From the NCBI GenBank assembly GCA_026417175.1, contig JAOADT010000002.1:22052-86051 (forward strand): 64,000 nt of DNA, read 5' to 3'. The position numbers and the translations under genes are program-made. Of this stretch, positions 1 to 9,605 are shown piece after piece. Under the pieces are notes generated by a model that was given only the letters and a program-made list of their open reading frames with translations, was not told where the DNA came from and ran no database searches. The number at the start of each line of letters is the position of its first letter. The stretch's first letter is position 1. The DNA is from Deltaproteobacteria bacterium (lineage in GTDB: Bacteria; Desulfobacterota; Syntrophorhabdia; Syntrophorhabdales; JANXAF01).

Positions 1-179
1 TCTATTTTGGGATTTTCTAAAAGATTCGAGTAAATCTCTTTTCTTTTGCTAGTGCAAAAATACAATTTGCCATTTCTTTTCATAACAAAACCAAAAGGTC
101 TTATTCTTGGTTCCTCTTTACTGACCGTTGCCACAAAAAAAATTTTGCTCTCCTTTAGAAATTCGTAAGCAGTCTCCAT
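1..179 (-). CDS. Pyridoxamine 5'-phosphate oxidase-like flavoprotein (N-terminal part)
   Basis: The first 59 residues of a minus-strand gene that runs off the left edge. It begins at an ATG with an upstream GGAGGTTAAG ribosome site. The visible N-terminus (METAYEFLKESKIFFVATV, then a Pro-Arg-x-Arg-Pro-Phe stretch and KLYFCT) is the pattern of small FMN-binding split-barrel proteins of the PNPOx-like family, which reduce or bind flavin and heme cofactors. Substrate cannot be told. It is divergent from the acyl-CoA synthetase, so the roughly 160 bp between them should hold both promoters. Confidence 0.7.
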   Translation of the reverse strand, partial: METAYEFLKESKIFFVATVSKEEPRIRPFGFVMKRNGKLYFCTSKRKEIYSNLLENPKI

Positions 180-342
180 TCTTAACCTCCTTTAATTATC
201 TTATTGTCAAATGATTGGGCAGTGCAAGTTAAAAATGACTACGCGATTTTTTAAAATGCTTAATTATATTTGGTTTTTTACATCTTTACACGCAATAAAG
301 ACGTATGGTAACTTTACGCAAAAAATGGTAGGAGGTAGAAAG

Positions 343-1959
343 ATGAGTGGGACTGTGTGGAAGGTGTTTAAAGAGACGGCTCAAAAAAACTCACACAAAA
401 CAGCGGTTATTTATCACGGAGTAGAATATTCATACGGAGAACTCCTTTTTCTTTGTCAACGTCTTGCTATAGCCTTGCATCGAGTGGGGATTGCGAAAGG
501 TGAAAGAGTAATAATATATTTGCCTCACTGTCCCCAGTGGGTTATAAGCTGGTTTTCTTTACAGGCGGCTGGAGCCTGTCCAGTTCCAATTACGCACTTC
601 TACGGTTCACGCGATATTGAGTACATAGCCAAAGACAGTGGAGCAAAAGCAGTTTTTTGCTGCGAAACTAACTATCAAAATATTGAACCACTTCTCGCGA
701 CAAACGTTTTTAAAAAGGTAATATACACAAATACCTTTGAAGAGTTACCTAAATGGAAAGATCTGGTAAACGAATCATTGGCAAAGACGAGAAATTTACC
801 GTATCCAAAAGATGTTTTGATATTTGAAAAGATTATGACCGAGGATGGTGAATTCACTGAACCAAACACTCATCCACAGGATCTTGCTGAGATTCTATAC
901 ACGAGTGGCACAACTGGATTGCCTAAGGGTGTTCCTTTTACTAACGATGTTTACATATGGAGCACAACTGAGGAGAGAAACATAGTTGCGAAAGTTGTCC
1001 CTAGAGGAAAGGCCGTTATTCTTCAGGGTTCTCCCCTTTATCATATCCTTGGCCAAGCACAGGGATTATCAGGGCTTTTGGCAGGAGACACTATTGTGCT
1101 TTTACCAAGAATGGACATAGAAGAGGTGCTTGCAAGTATAGAGAGGCACAGGATAACAAACATGTTTGGAACCCCCACATTTTATAGAATGATCCTCGAA
1201 CATCCATCTATTGATAAGTATGATCTTAGTTCTCTAATGTGGTGTTATAGCGGAGGGGATTATCTTCCCCCGGCATTCATCGAGAGGTGGAAAGCAAAAA
1301 CTGGAAAATACATTTATCAAGGCCTCGGAGCAACAGAAGCCTGCGGAGGAATCACAATGACGCCTGGTGACGAACAGATACCCGAAGGGAGTTTGGGAAA
1401 AGTGCTTTCCATATGGAAGGCAAAACTCGTTGATTCCGACACTATGGAAGAGTCAGGAATCCCAGGACAAGGCGAGTTACTTATTTCATCGGATCACATG
1501 ATAAACGGCTACTGGAATAAACCGGAAGACACTGCAAGAAGCTTTATTACTCTGGAAGGTAGGTTGTGGTATAAAACTGGCGATATCGTTCGAATAGATG
1601 ATAAAGGATGGGTCTACTTTGTCGACCGTTCAGGCGATATTATAAAACATAAGGGGTACAGAGTGGTACCATCGAAGGTAGAAAAGGTTTTAACAGAGCA
1701 TCCATCCATTTCAGCAGCGTGCGTTGTGGGTATCCCAGATGAGGAGGTAGGTGAAAAGATAAAGGCCTTAGTTATTCAAAAGACAGGACAAAATTTAGCA
1801 ACAGAAGAAGAGCTAATAAATTGGTGTAAGGGAAAACTCGCACCCTATGAAGTCCCTCATTGGGTAGAATATAAAGATAGTCTTCCCACATCTCCCTCTG
1901 GCAAAATTTTAAGAAGAAAAGTAAGAACAGAGGAAAGAGAAAAGATGGCAAAATCGTAA
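343..1959 (+). CDS. AMP-binding acyl-CoA synthetase / acid-CoA ligase
   Basis: A 538-residue member of the adenylate-forming (ANL) superfamily. It activates a carboxylic acid with ATP to an acyl-adenylate and transfers it to CoA. Visible motifs are the P-loop YTSGTTGLPKGV (about residue 185), the A5 motif in YQGLGATEACGG, the hinge region TGDIVRIDDKGW and the C-terminal lysine motif SPSGKILRRKVR. I start it at 343 because AGGAGGT lies 6 bases upstream; an in-frame ATG at 211 would add 44 residues that do not look like the family. The length fits medium or long-chain fatty acid or aryl-acid ligases, but the substrate cannot be read from the sequence. A GC-rich hairpin follows. Confidence 0.85.
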   Translation: MSGTVWKVFKETAQKNSHKTAVIYHGVEYSYGELLFLCQRLAIALHRVGIAKGERVIIYLPHCPQWVISWFSLQAAGACPVPITHFYGSRDIEYIAKDSGAKAVFCCETNYQNIEPLLATNVFKKVIYTNTFEELPKWKDLVNESLAKTRNLPYPKDVLIFEKIMTEDGEFTEPNTHPQDLAEILYTSGTTGLPKGVPFTNDVYIWSTTEERNIVAKVVPRGKAVILQGSPLYHILGQAQGLSGLLAGDTIVLLPRMDIEEVLASIERHRITNMFGTPTFYRMILEHPSIDKYDLSSLMWCYSGGDYLPPAFIERWKAKTGKYIYQGLGATEACGGITMTPGDEQIPEGSLGKVLSIWKAKLVDSDTMEESGIPGQGELLISSDHMINGYWNKPEDTARSFITLEGRLWYKTGDIVRIDDKGWVYFVDRSGDIIKHKGYRVVPSKVEKVLTEHPSISAACVVGIPDEEVGEKIKALVIQKTGQNLATEEELINWCKGKLAPYEVPHWVEYKDSLPTSPSGKILRRKVRTEEREKMAKS

Positions 1960-2000
1960 CCAGCCAATTATGTAAAAAATAAATAGAAACCATTTCTTTT

Positions 2001-2021
2001 GAGGCCGCAAAAAGCGGCCTC
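2001..2021 (+). terminator. Hairpin terminator after the acyl-CoA synthetase
   Basis: A perfect 8-bp stem GAGGCCGC/GCGGCCTC with an A5 loop, 41 bases past the stop. The T-run after it is poor on the plus strand (AAATTTATA), so termination strength is uncertain. Confidence 0.55.
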
Positions 2022-2057
2022 AAATTTATATCTAATCTTTAAAGTACATCTCTCTCT

Positions 2058-2084
2058 TAATTTTTTTAAAAAAAGGGGCGATAA
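2058..2084 (+). promoter_or_regulatory. Sigma-28 (FliA)-type promoter of the chemoreceptor gene
   Basis: TAATTTTT, 11 bases, then GGCGATAA. This is close to the known FliA consensus TAAAGTTT-N11-GCCGATAA. It lies about 50 bases before the start of a chemoreceptor, a classic FliA target. Two other genes in the window (17524 and 43725, both FlgM-related) carry the related form TAAGAAAA-N10-TRCGATAA. Confidence 0.5.
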
Positions 2085-2134
2085 ATAGTCAGAAGATCAA
2101 GTATCGAAAAAATAAGAACCCCCCAGGAGGCCCC

Positions 2135-3781
2135 ATGGATCTTAACAGATTCACCATTGGAAAAAAGTTGGCAATCGGATTTGGACTAATAACCTTTTTG
2201 TTAATTTTCATATGTCTTTTATCAGTTGTCAACACGATCATAATGAAAAGAAGTTTCGATAGCATAGCTAATCTTGAAATTTCTAAAATCGATGCTGCTT
2301 ACAAAATCTCTGTTGCTATTCAGGAGATCACTAGATCATTAAGTCAAATGCCATTTTTAAGCAAAGAAATGGTCCAGGAAGAAAAAGAACGTATAGCTCA
2401 ATGGAGAAAAACTTACAGGGATGCCTTAGAAAAACTTGAGAAACTAGAAAAAACCAAAGAAGGTAATCGTATTATATCCGATTTCAAAGAACAGATAAAA
2501 AGCGGGGCGGAAATAAACAATCAGATAATCAACCTTGTCGAAAGTGGGAATCAAGTAGATGCCCAAACCCTTTTCTTTAAAGAAACGAAAGAAAGGACAA
2601 AAAGGCTTATGGAAGCCCTAGACAGACTAGTAGAATATCAAAAATCAAATTTAGCTCAAGAAGTAAATTCAATCGCCAAGAAAAATAAAAATATGCTCTA
2701 TCTATCTTTGGGAATAGCTATTTTGTCTGTAATTGTCGGATTAATCCTCTCCTTTAGAATCACTAGAAACGTAAAATTCCCTATTGAGGAGATCACTAAC
2801 TACATGAATCTCGCCTCAGAAGGAAACTTTGAATTTAACGTTTCTTCTGAGTCATTACATAGAAAAGACGAATTAGGACTCATTGCTGATGCTTTTTCAA
2901 GATTGAATCAGAACTTAAAGAAAACAGTAACAAGCATAGCAAAAGAAGTGGAGTCTCTAGCTGTGTCTGCCAATCATCTTTCAGCCATCTCTGAGGAAAT
3001 GTCAAAAGTTGCAGAAAACTCATCAAGTAGAGCTAACTCTGTTGCAGCAGCGGCAGAGGAAATGTCACAAACGGTTGTGGACGTAGCTAAAAACGTGGCC
3101 AGTATAGCAGAGAACGCGACAAAAGCTCGTGACACAGCATATGAAGGAAACACAATTGTGGAGAGATCGATAGAAGAGGTTAGAGAAATAGCGAAGACAG
3201 TTAACAAATCCGCTGATTTTATAAGGTCTTTGGGAGACCGTTCTTCACAGATAGGTGATATTGTGAATACCATAAACGATATAGCTGATCAGACGAATCT
3301 TCTAGCTTTGAATGCGGCTATTGAGGCAGCAAGAGCTGGAGAACAGGGAAGAGGATTTGCAGTAGTGGCAGATGAGGTGAGAAAGCTTGCAGAGAGAACT
3401 GCTAAAGCAACTTCTGAAATTGCCGAAATGATAAAGAGTATTCAGGACGAGATAAATAGGGTAGTAGAATTTATGATAACTGCAACGAAGAAAGTTGAAA
3501 ATGGCGTAGAATTAACATCTAAAGCAGGAGAGGCTTTACGGGAAATCGTTAAGGGCTCAGATGACTTACAAAGAATGTTGCACCAGGTTGCTGTCGCTAC
3601 TGAACAGATGTCTGCGTCCGCAGAACAGATAAGTAGAGAGATAACAGATATAGCTAATGCAGCCAAAGAAACTTTTTCGGTGTCTAACGAAACAGCAAAT
3701 TCTGCATCAAGAATTCTAAGTTCGGCTGATTCCTTAAAAGATGCAATCAGATTCTTCAAAATTAGACATAGAGAAGGGTAA
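2135..3781 (+). CDS. Methyl-accepting chemotaxis protein
   Basis: A 548-residue transmembrane chemoreceptor. Two membrane segments (about residues 13-35 and 187-209) flank a charged helical periplasmic domain of four-helix-bundle type. A HAMP linker follows (about 210-265), then a long cytoplasmic coiled coil whose tip carries the conserved [19 protein letters not shown] hairpin near residue 395. It would signal to CheA/CheW and control flagellar rotation. The C-terminus (IRHREG) has no CheR/CheB-tethering pentapeptide. The ligand is unknown. The start ATG has CAGGAGG 5 bases upstream. It stands alone, with a sigma-28-like promoter before it and a hairpin after it. Confidence 0.92.
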   Translation: MDLNRFTIGKKLAIGFGLITFLLIFICLLSVVNTIIMKRSFDSIANLEISKIDAAYKISVAIQEITRSLSQMPFLSKEMVQEEKERIAQWRKTYRDALEKLEKLEKTKEGNRIISDFKEQIKSGAEINNQIINLVESGNQVDAQTLFFKETKERTKRLMEALDRLVEYQKSNLAQEVNSIAKKNKNMLYLSLGIAILSVIVGLILSFRITRNVKFPIEEITNYMNLASEGNFEFNVSSESLHRKDELGLIADAFSRLNQNLKKTVTSIAKEVESLAVSANHLSAISEEMSKVAENSSSRANSVAAAAEEMSQTVVDVAKNVASIAENATKARDTAYEGNTIVERSIEEVREIAKTVNKSADFIRSLGDRSSQIGDIVNTINDIADQTNLLALNAAIEAARAGEQGRGFAVVADEVRKLAERTAKATSEIAEMIKSIQDEINRVVEFMITATKKVENGVELTSKAGEALREIVKGSDDLQRMLHQVAVATEQMSASAEQISREITDIANAAKETFSVSNETANSASRILSSADSLKDAIRFFKIRHREG

Positions 3782-3820
3782 CTCTCAATAAAACTCTACG
3801 CGAACTCTCTTTTTATAATT

Positions 3821-3859
3821 AGGTCCTGGTCAATCGGCCACGGACCTTATATCTTTTTT
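3821..3859 (+). terminator. Terminator after the chemoreceptor gene
   Basis: Stem AGGTCC-TGG pairs with CCA-(C)-GGACCT, with one bulged C and an 8-base loop. A T-rich tract (TATATCTTTTTT) follows. It lies 40 bases past the stop codon and 80 bases before nadE. Confidence 0.6.
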
Positions 3860-3940
3860 GAAGCTCTGGATCGTACCAAAGGATAAAACTTTTTAGGCAC
3901 ATAAATTGCTCATTTAAAATTAGGAGGGAAAAAGAATCTT

Positions 3941-5644
3941 ATGAGTGAGAGTTTTCGAGTTGCGCTCGCCCAGATAAATCCTGTGGTTGGAGATCTCTCT
4001 GTAAACAAAGAAAAAATAATAGATTACGTAAATCAGGCTTATACACGGGGGGTCCACATAGTTTGCTTTCCGGAGCTTGCCTTAACCGGTTATCCCCCAG
4101 AAGATTTAATCCTTAAAAAGAAATTTATTGAAGACAACATGAACATAATGAGGGAAATAGTTGAAAAAACACCAGAGATAATCGTAGTTTGCGGGTTTAT
4201 AGACCAGGAGGGTGATCGGGTTTACAATGCAGCTTTTGTTTCTTATAAAGGAATACTTTTTGGTACATACAGGAAAGTAATTCTTCCTAACTACGGAGTT
4301 TTTGATGAAAAAAGGTACTTCAGACCAGGCGGAGAACCAATAGTATTTTCTTATGGTACTCTTACTTTTGGAGTCAATATATGTGAAGACATTTGGTTCA
4401 CAGAAGGCCCAACAAAACTTCAGGCTCTTTCCTCGGCCTCTCTGATCATTAACCTGAGTGCATCTCCCTATCATGCTGGAAAAATCAAAACAAGACAAGA
4501 AATGCTCGCAGAAAGAGCTAGAGAATATAACGTTTTCATTGCCTATACTAACATGGTAGGGGGTCAGGATGAACTAGTATTTGACGGTGGGAGCATGGTG
4601 GTAGACAAAACTGGAAATATAATTGCAAGAGCAAGCCAGTTCCAGGAAGAACTATTATTGGTTGACATAGAGATTGAAGATGTGAAAAGTTTTATGTTGC
4701 AGAAAAAGTACGGCATAAAAAGGATAGATATAACGAGAGACATTTCTGATAGAGATAGGCCATCAATCAAAAACCATATCTCTGAGGAACTCCCGATCGA
4801 AGCAGAGATATACAGTGCGCTAGTCTTAGGCCTAAAGGACTACGTGAGAAAGAACGGATTCAAAAAGGTACTGGTGGGATTAAGTGGGGGTATCGATTCT
4901 TCACTTACCGCAACAATTGCATGCGATGCCATAGGAAAAGAAAACGTGAAGGGTGTCTTTATGCCCTCCCCATACACATCACAAGGGTCAAGAGAAGACG
5001 TGTATGAACTTTCAAGGAATCTGGGAATAGAAGTTATAGAGATACCAATAGAAAATATATTTGCATCTTACATAGAGTCTCTTAAGCCAATATTCAAAGA
5101 TCTTAAAGAGGATGTTACAGAGGAAAATATACAGGCAAGGATAAGAGGAAATATTCTTATGGCTTTGTCTAACAAGTTCGGTTGGCTTGTGCTAACTACT
5201 GGCAACAAATCTGAGATGAGTGTTGGATATGCCACCTTGTACGGAGATATGGCAGGTGGATTTGCAGTCATAAAAGATGTGCCAAAGACAGAAGTTTACA
5301 AACTAGCTTATTACAGAAATAGTAAAGGAAAAGTAATTCCCGATAGAGTCCTAATAAAAGAGCCTTCGGCAGAGCTTAAACCGGGCCAAAAAGATTCAGA
5401 TTTACTTCCCCCATATGAGCTTTTGGACTCTATATTAAAACTTTACATCGAAGAAGATAAGGAACTGGAAGATATCGTGTCATACGGAATAGAAAAAGAA
5501 ACTGTGGAAAAAGTTTTAAATATGGTAGACAAGAGTGAATACAAACGTAGACAGGCACCCCCTGGTATAAAAATTACCCCAAAAGCCCTAGGGAAAGACA
5601 GAAGGATGCCCATAACCAATAGATACAGGATCAGACTGGTATGA
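3941..5644 (+). CDS. nadE: Glutamine-dependent NAD+ synthetase
   Basis: A 567-residue two-domain enzyme that makes NAD+ from deamido-NAD+, ATP and glutamine. The N-terminal nitrilase-type glutaminase shows its Glu-Lys-Cys triad at E45 (CFPELALTGYPPEDL), K112 (YRKVILPNYG) and C148 (GVNICEDIW). The C-terminal NAD synthase domain has the PP-loop SGGIDSS near residue 315 and TTGNKSEMSVGYATLYGD further on. Ammonia made in the first domain would be channelled to the second. AGGAGGG precedes the ATG. It heads a run of glutamine-related genes (amidotransferase, glutamine synthetase), which suits its use of glutamine as nitrogen donor. Confidence 0.95.
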   Translation: MSESFRVALAQINPVVGDLSVNKEKIIDYVNQAYTRGVHIVCFPELALTGYPPEDLILKKKFIEDNMNIMREIVEKTPEIIVVCGFIDQEGDRVYNAAFVSYKGILFGTYRKVILPNYGVFDEKRYFRPGGEPIVFSYGTLTFGVNICEDIWFTEGPTKLQALSSASLIINLSASPYHAGKIKTRQEMLAERAREYNVFIAYTNMVGGQDELVFDGGSMVVDKTGNIIARASQFQEELLLVDIEIEDVKSFMLQKKYGIKRIDITRDISDRDRPSIKNHISEELPIEAEIYSALVLGLKDYVRKNGFKKVLVGLSGGIDSSLTATIACDAIGKENVKGVFMPSPYTSQGSREDVYELSRNLGIEVIEIPIENIFASYIESLKPIFKDLKEDVTEENIQARIRGNILMALSNKFGWLVLTTGNKSEMSVGYATLYGDMAGGFAVIKDVPKTEVYKLAYYRNSKGKVIPDRVLIKEPSAELKPGQKDSDLLPPYELLDSILKLYIEEDKELEDIVSYGIEKETVEKVLNMVDKSEYKRRQAPPGIKITPKALGKDRRMPITNRYRIRLV

Positions 5645-5675
5645 TCCTTGCTTTTCAAAAAAGAGGGATCTAAAA

Positions 5676-5936
5676 ATGGAGCAATATCAAAAGATTGTAG
5701 AATTGGGGATAAAAAGAAAGAGTATCATTGACACCCTAAGCGAACGTGAAGAAATACGGCTTAACGGTGAATTCGATACCTACGAATTGCTCAAGAAAGC
5801 ATTAAAGAGTCTTGAGAAGCTTGAAAAGGAGTGGGAAATTGATCACGGAGCGTCTTCAATTCGAGATGAAATTTGTTTAATAAGATTCTACCTGAATAGT
5901 TTGGAAAAATACTTGGAAACTTTTGCGAATAAGTGA
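5676..5936 (+). CDS. Small helical protein of unknown function
   Basis: An 86-residue, highly charged protein predicted to be nearly all helix (KALKSLEKLEKEWE and LIRFYLNSLEKYLETF look like an antiparallel helical pair). It has no signal peptide, no membrane segment and no cysteine pair. GAGGGATCT precedes the ATG. It sits 31 bases behind nadE and 60 bases ahead of the amidotransferase gene, so it may be cotranscribed with nadE. I do not recognise a family. Confidence 0.55.
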   Translation: MEQYQKIVELGIKRKSIIDTLSEREEIRLNGEFDTYELLKKALKSLEKLEKEWEIDHGASSIRDEICLIRFYLNSLEKYLETFANK

Positions 5937-5946
5937 TCCGATGTGT

Positions 5947-5980
5947 ACTTACAATTTTGTCGATACTTACAAAATTGTAA
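5947..5980. promoter_or_regulatory. Perfect 12-bp inverted repeat, likely operator of the amidotransferase-glnA unit
   Basis: TTACAATTTTGT (5949-5960) and ACAAAATTGTAA (5969-5980) form an exact inverted repeat with an 8-base spacer. The 8-mer ACTTACAA also occurs as a direct repeat (5947-5954 and 5965-5972). No T-run follows, so a terminator is unlikely. The same 8-mer (reversed) and the 10-mer ACAATTTTGT recur at 9615-9622 and 9628-9637, upstream of the NifA-type regulator. I infer a binding site for a nitrogen-linked regulator. Confidence 0.55.
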
Positions 5981-5996
5981 ATTTAGCTGAACAAAG

Positions 5997-6686
5997 ATGA
6001 AAGACAGATCAAAAAAAAGAGTTCTTTTGGTTAAGAATGCCAAAAACGAAGGACCAGGTAATATTAAAGAATTTCTCAGAGGAAAAAATATAGAATCTGT
6101 TGAAATTGAGGCCTATAAGGACAATTGGAGAACTCACTTGGTTGACAATTACGATTATATAGTTGTCCTTGGGGGACCAATGGGTGTATACGAGATGGAT
6201 AGATACCCGTATCTTAAGAGGGTTGCAGAAATGATTGAGCTGGCCTTAAAAAAGGAAAAAAAGATACTAGGTATCTGCCTAGGTGCTCAGCTTTTGGCCC
6301 ATGTACTCGGAGCGAAAGTATATAATTCTGGAGAAGAAGAGATCGGCTGGTGCGAAATTGAGCTTACAAATCACGGTTTTTTTGACGAATGTCTTTCAAC
6401 CTTTTTTGCAAATAGGGAAAAATGTGAGGTTTTTCAGTGGCACAATGATACGTTTGACCTTCCAAGAGGGGCGCTAAGACTTGCCTCATCAAAAAGATTC
6501 CCTAATCAGGCATTCTTATATTACCGGTCATATGGGCTTCAGTTCCACCCAGAGGTAACACCTTCCATGATAAAGGACTGGGTAGAAGAAAGAAGAGACT
6601 TCGGGCTAATAATCAATAAGACTGAACTTATATACCCGTCTTACAAGAAAGCCGCTGAAAGTCTCTATGAAATATTCTTCAAGTGA
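5997..6686 (+). CDS. Class I glutamine amidotransferase, GMP-synthase-like
   Basis: A 229-residue free-standing GATase1 domain. The nucleophile elbow is GICLGAQ with C94, and the His-Glu pair is in LQFHPEV (H184, E186), so the catalytic triad is complete. YIVVLGGPMGVYE matches the oxyanion region of the GMP-synthase-like group (COG0518 type). It should hydrolyse glutamine or a gamma-glutamyl amide; the acceptor is unknown. The ribosome site is weak. Its stop is 20 bases upstream of the glnA ATG, so the two are almost certainly one transcription unit, which points to a role in glutamine turnover or gamma-glutamyl metabolism. Confidence 0.8.
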   Translation: MKDRSKKRVLLVKNAKNEGPGNIKEFLRGKNIESVEIEAYKDNWRTHLVDNYDYIVVLGGPMGVYEMDRYPYLKRVAEMIELALKKEKKILGICLGAQLLAHVLGAKVYNSGEEEIGWCEIELTNHGFFDECLSTFFANREKCEVFQWHNDTFDLPRGALRLASSKRFPNQAFLYYRSYGLQFHPEVTPSMIKDWVEERRDFGLIINKTELIYPSYKKAAESLYEIFFK

Positions 6687-6706
6687 ACAAAAAGGAGGTA
6701 TATTGC

Positions 6707-8038
6707 ATGGAAAAACCAAGGGACAAACAAGACGTCATGAAACTTGTGAAGGAAAAAGATGTAAGATTTGTGCGGTTTTGGTTTTGCGATATCCACGGTC
6801 AGCTAAAAAGCTTTGCAATCCATGTAGACGAACTTGAAAGCGCATTCGATGAAGGCATGGGTTTCGATGGATCATCGATTAAAGGTTTTGCAAGAATCGA
6901 TGAAAGTGACATGGTCGCTGTTCCTGACCCAAAGACCTTTGTCATCCTTCCGTGGAGACCAAAAGAAAAGTCTGTTGCCCGGATGTTCTGTGATATCTAT
7001 GAACCGGATGGAAGTCCATATAAGGGTGACCCCAGATACGCTCTAAAACGAGCGTTAGAGAAAATGAAAAGTATGGGTTTTACTAACTTTTATGTTGGTC
7101 CTGAACTCGAATACTTTTACTTTAAATCTGATAAAGAACCAGAAATCCTTGATCACGGAGGATACTTTGATTACCCCGTGGATGCAGCTGAAGATTTAAG
7201 AAGGGAGACCATTCTTGCCCTTGAAGAGATGGGGATTGGTGTTGAGTATTCCCATCACGAGGTTGCACCCTCACAGCACGAGATAGATCTACGGTACACT
7301 GACGCCTTGGAAATGGCGGATACAGTTATGACATACAGGGTGACAGTGAAAGAAATTGCGAAAAAGTACGGTGTTTATGCCACTTTCATGCCAAAACCTA
7401 TATTCGGAGTCAATGGAAGTGGGATGCACACCCATCAGTCTCTTTTTATAGGTGACAAAAACGCGTTTTTCGACGCCCAAGATAAATACCATCTGTCGGA
7501 GGTAGCTAAATTTTACATTTCGGGGCTTTTAACTCACATAAAAGAGATAACACTAGTACTTAACCAACTTGTTAATTCCTACAAAAGGCTTGTCCCTGGC
7601 TACGAGGCACCAGTTTACATATGTTGGGCAAGAAGAAACAGATCGGCCCTAATCAGAGTGCCTATGTACAAACCTGGCAAAGAGAAAGCCACCAGGATAG
7701 AACTTCGATCTCCAGATCCCGCGTGTAACCCGTATCTTGCATTTGCGGCAATGCTAATAGCTGGTCTAAAAGGCATCGAAGGACAGTATAAGCTCCCAGA
7801 GCCACTCGAACTTGATGTGTATCACCTCCCTCCTGAAGAGAGAAAGAATCTTGGTATAGAAGAATTGCCGGGAAGTCTAATTGAAGCAATTGAGATTGCG
7901 GAAAAAAGTGAAATTTTAAAAGAGGCTATAGGAGAGCACATATTTGGGGAGCTAATTCAGAGCAAAAAATTGGAGTGGGATGATTACCGGATACGGGTTC
8001 AACCATACGAAATAGAACGCTATCTCTCCGTAGTTTAA
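6707..8038 (+). CDS. glnA: Glutamine synthetase, type I
   Basis: A 443-residue GSI that condenses glutamate and ammonia with ATP. The N-terminal beta-grasp domain has FCDIHGQLKSFAI and MGFDGSSIKGFARIDESDM. The catalytic domain shows GPELEYFYF, SHHEVAPSQHEID, the HTHQSL metal/substrate motif and RIELRSPDPACNPYLAFAAM. The length fits the shorter GSI-alpha type without the 25-residue insert of adenylylated enzymes, although a tyrosine lies in DVYHLPPEER near the equivalent site. I start at the ATG at 6707 because AAAGGAGG stands just before it; the in-frame GTG at 6683 lies upstream of that ribosome site. A strong terminator follows. Confidence 0.96.
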   Translation: MEKPRDKQDVMKLVKEKDVRFVRFWFCDIHGQLKSFAIHVDELESAFDEGMGFDGSSIKGFARIDESDMVAVPDPKTFVILPWRPKEKSVARMFCDIYEPDGSPYKGDPRYALKRALEKMKSMGFTNFYVGPELEYFYFKSDKEPEILDHGGYFDYPVDAAEDLRRETILALEEMGIGVEYSHHEVAPSQHEIDLRYTDALEMADTVMTYRVTVKEIAKKYGVYATFMPKPIFGVNGSGMHTHQSLFIGDKNAFFDAQDKYHLSEVAKFYISGLLTHIKEITLVLNQLVNSYKRLVPGYEAPVYICWARRNRSALIRVPMYKPGKEKATRIELRSPDPACNPYLAFAAMLIAGLKGIEGQYKLPEPLELDVYHLPPEERKNLGIEELPGSLIEAIEIAEKSEILKEAIGEHIFGELIQSKKLEWDDYRIRVQPYEIERYLSVV

Positions 8039-8043
8039 CGAAG

Positions 8044-8069
8044 AAAGGGCCCTCCTAGAGGGCCCTTTT
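8044..8069. terminator. Bidirectional terminator between glnA and the sigma-54 activator
   Basis: An 11-bp perfect stem AAAGGGCCCTC/GAGGGCCCTTT with a 3-base loop. A T-run lies on the plus side and an A-run on the other, so it can serve both converging genes (stops at 8038 and 8073). Confidence 0.88.
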
Positions 8070-8072
8070 ACT

Positions 8073-9596
8073 TCACAAAAATGCGTGTTCTTCTATTCCG
8101 TATTTTTGGATTTTATACGTTATTTGGCGGAGAGTTATCCCCAGAAGTCGTGCCGCTTTTGACCTATTAAAGTTAGATTTTTTTAGTGCCTCTATTATTC
8201 TCTCTCTTTCCAGATTTTCAATGTCTTTAGTTAAAGAGTTTCCCTCCGTTGTTGTATGAGTGTTTTTCTGGATACCTTCTCTTATGTAGGATGGTATGTC
8301 ATCCTCTCTCACAAGACCGTCCTCGCTTAGAACTGCAATTCTCTCAATGGTATTCTCAAGCTCTCTTACGTTTCCTGGCCAACTATAATTTTTAAGTATG
8401 TCCATTGCACCGTTTGTGATTCTTAAGTTTTTTCCGTATTCCCTACTAAACTTTCTTAAAAAGTGTTCCACAAGCGGTGGTATGTCCTCTTTTCTCTCTC
8501 GCAAAGGTGGAATAAATATTGGTACCACATTAAGTCTCCAGTATAGGTCTTCCCTGAATTTCCCGTCCTTGACCATCTTCTCGAGATCTCTGTTGGTTGC
8601 GGCTATAATGCGCACATCTACTTTTATAGGCTTTGTTCCACCCAAACGCTCAAAAGTTTGCTCTTGTATCACTCTCAAAAGCTTTACTTGAATAGCTTGA
8701 CTTACATCTCCAATCTCATCAAGAAAAATGGTTCCCCCATTTGCAAGTTCGAACCTTCCAGGTTTTGTACTATGAGCTCCCGTGAATGCGCCCTTCTCGA
8801 ACCCGAAGAGCTCCGCCTCGAGGAGGGTCTCAGGTAATGCAGCGCAATTGAGAGCGACGAATGGACCCTTAGATCTATTTCCTTCATAATGGATAGCTCT
8901 AGCAATAAGCTCCTTTCCTGTTCCGCTTTCCCCACGGACAAGCACGGTTGCCTTAGTGTTTGCAACTTTGAGAGCGACTTTTAAAACTTCCTCCATTTTG
9001 TCTGAGATTGAAACTATGTTTGGAAGGCTATGTTTTGATTTCAACTCTAGAAAAAGATGTTCTTTCTCTGCCTTTTCCTCCTCATAAGCGTTATAAATCT
9101 TTATGGCCTGACCGATAAGCGTGGCAACAATTTCTAAAACTCTTAAATCTTCTTCCAGTGCAACTGTGTCTTGGAAAATCCTGTCAACAGATAAAACACC
9201 AAGAGTTTCGTTTTTTATCTTTATAGGTACACATAAAAAAGACACGTTATCTTTTTGGATCCTTGCTCCAGTCCTATTTAGGAAGAGTGGCTCTTTTCCT
9301 ATGTCTGGAACAATAATTGGAGAACCACTTTCAACGACTCTTCCAACTATACCCTCACCAATCTTATATTTTCCCCTTGCTATCTGCTCTTTTGTAAGCC
9401 CGTAAGCTACAGCTATTCTTAATTCTCCCGTCTTGTTATCTAGCAGGGTAACGGTACCTCTCTTCATATCCAGATGTTCCGAAAGAGCCTTCAAAGCATT
9501 CAGAATGTTATCTTCGAGATTAAATGATGAGTTTAATATCATACTAACTTCCAGAAGTGCACTAAGTTCGGCGTTTTTCCTCTTTAAAGATTCCAC
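8073..9596 (-). CDS. NifA-type sigma-54-dependent activator (GAF, AAA+, Fis HTH)
   Basis: A 507-residue enhancer-binding protein. The N-terminal GAF sensor (about residues 15-165) is followed by an AAA+ domain with Walker A GESGTGKE, the sigma-54 contact loop GAFTGA and [14 protein letters not shown]. The C-terminal Fis-type HTH (about 460-502) includes [21 protein letters not shown]. It remodels RNA polymerase-sigma-54 at -24/-12 promoters in an ATP-driven step; the GAF domain presumably senses a small molecule or partner. The start is a GTG with a poor ribosome site; an in-frame stop lies 4 codons upstream. It is divergent from the porin-amt-PII-glutamate synthase genes, two of which have sigma-54-like promoters. 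I infer nitrogen control rather than nif control, since no nif genes are present. Confidence 0.88.
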   Translation of the reverse strand: MESLKRKNAELSALLEVSMILNSSFNLEDNILNALKALSEHLDMKRGTVTLLDNKTGELRIAVAYGLTKEQIARGKYKIGEGIVGRVVESGSPIIVPDIGKEPLFLNRTGARIQKDNVSFLCVPIKIKNETLGVLSVDRIFQDTVALEEDLRVLEIVATLIGQAIKIYNAYEEEKAEKEHLFLELKSKHSLPNIVSISDKMEEVLKVALKVANTKATVLVRGESGTGKELIARAIHYEGNRSKGPFVALNCAALPETLLEAELFGFEKGAFTGAHSTKPGRFELANGGTIFLDEIGDVSQAIQVKLLRVIQEQTFERLGGTKPIKVDVRIIAATNRDLEKMVKDGKFREDLYWRLNVVPIFIPPLRERKEDIPPLVEHFLRKFSREYGKNLRITNGAMDILKNYSWPGNVRELENTIERIAVLSEDGLVREDDIPSYIREGIQKNTHTTTEGNSLTKDIENLERERIIEALKKSNFNRSKAARLLGITLRQITYKIQKYGIEEHAFL

Positions 9597-9605
9597 GCTA
9601 GTATA

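Noticed and set aside
211-342. N-terminal extension of the acyl-CoA synthetase from an ATG at 211
   Set aside because: The extra 44 residues are unlike the family and a strong AGGAGGT stands just before the ATG at 343.
2974-3759. Long minus-strand reading frames inside the chemoreceptor gene
   Set aside because: They are the antisense of a clear chemoreceptor and show only the low-complexity Ser/Ala/Thr composition expected of a shadow frame.
5949-5980. Terminator after the small helical protein gene
   Set aside because: The inverted repeat is AT-rich and no T-run follows on either strand; an operator is more likely.
8073-9596. Calling the sigma-54 activator NifA proper
   Set aside because: No nitrogenase genes are in the window and the GAF-AAA-Fis layout is shared by many activators, so only NifA-type is claimed.
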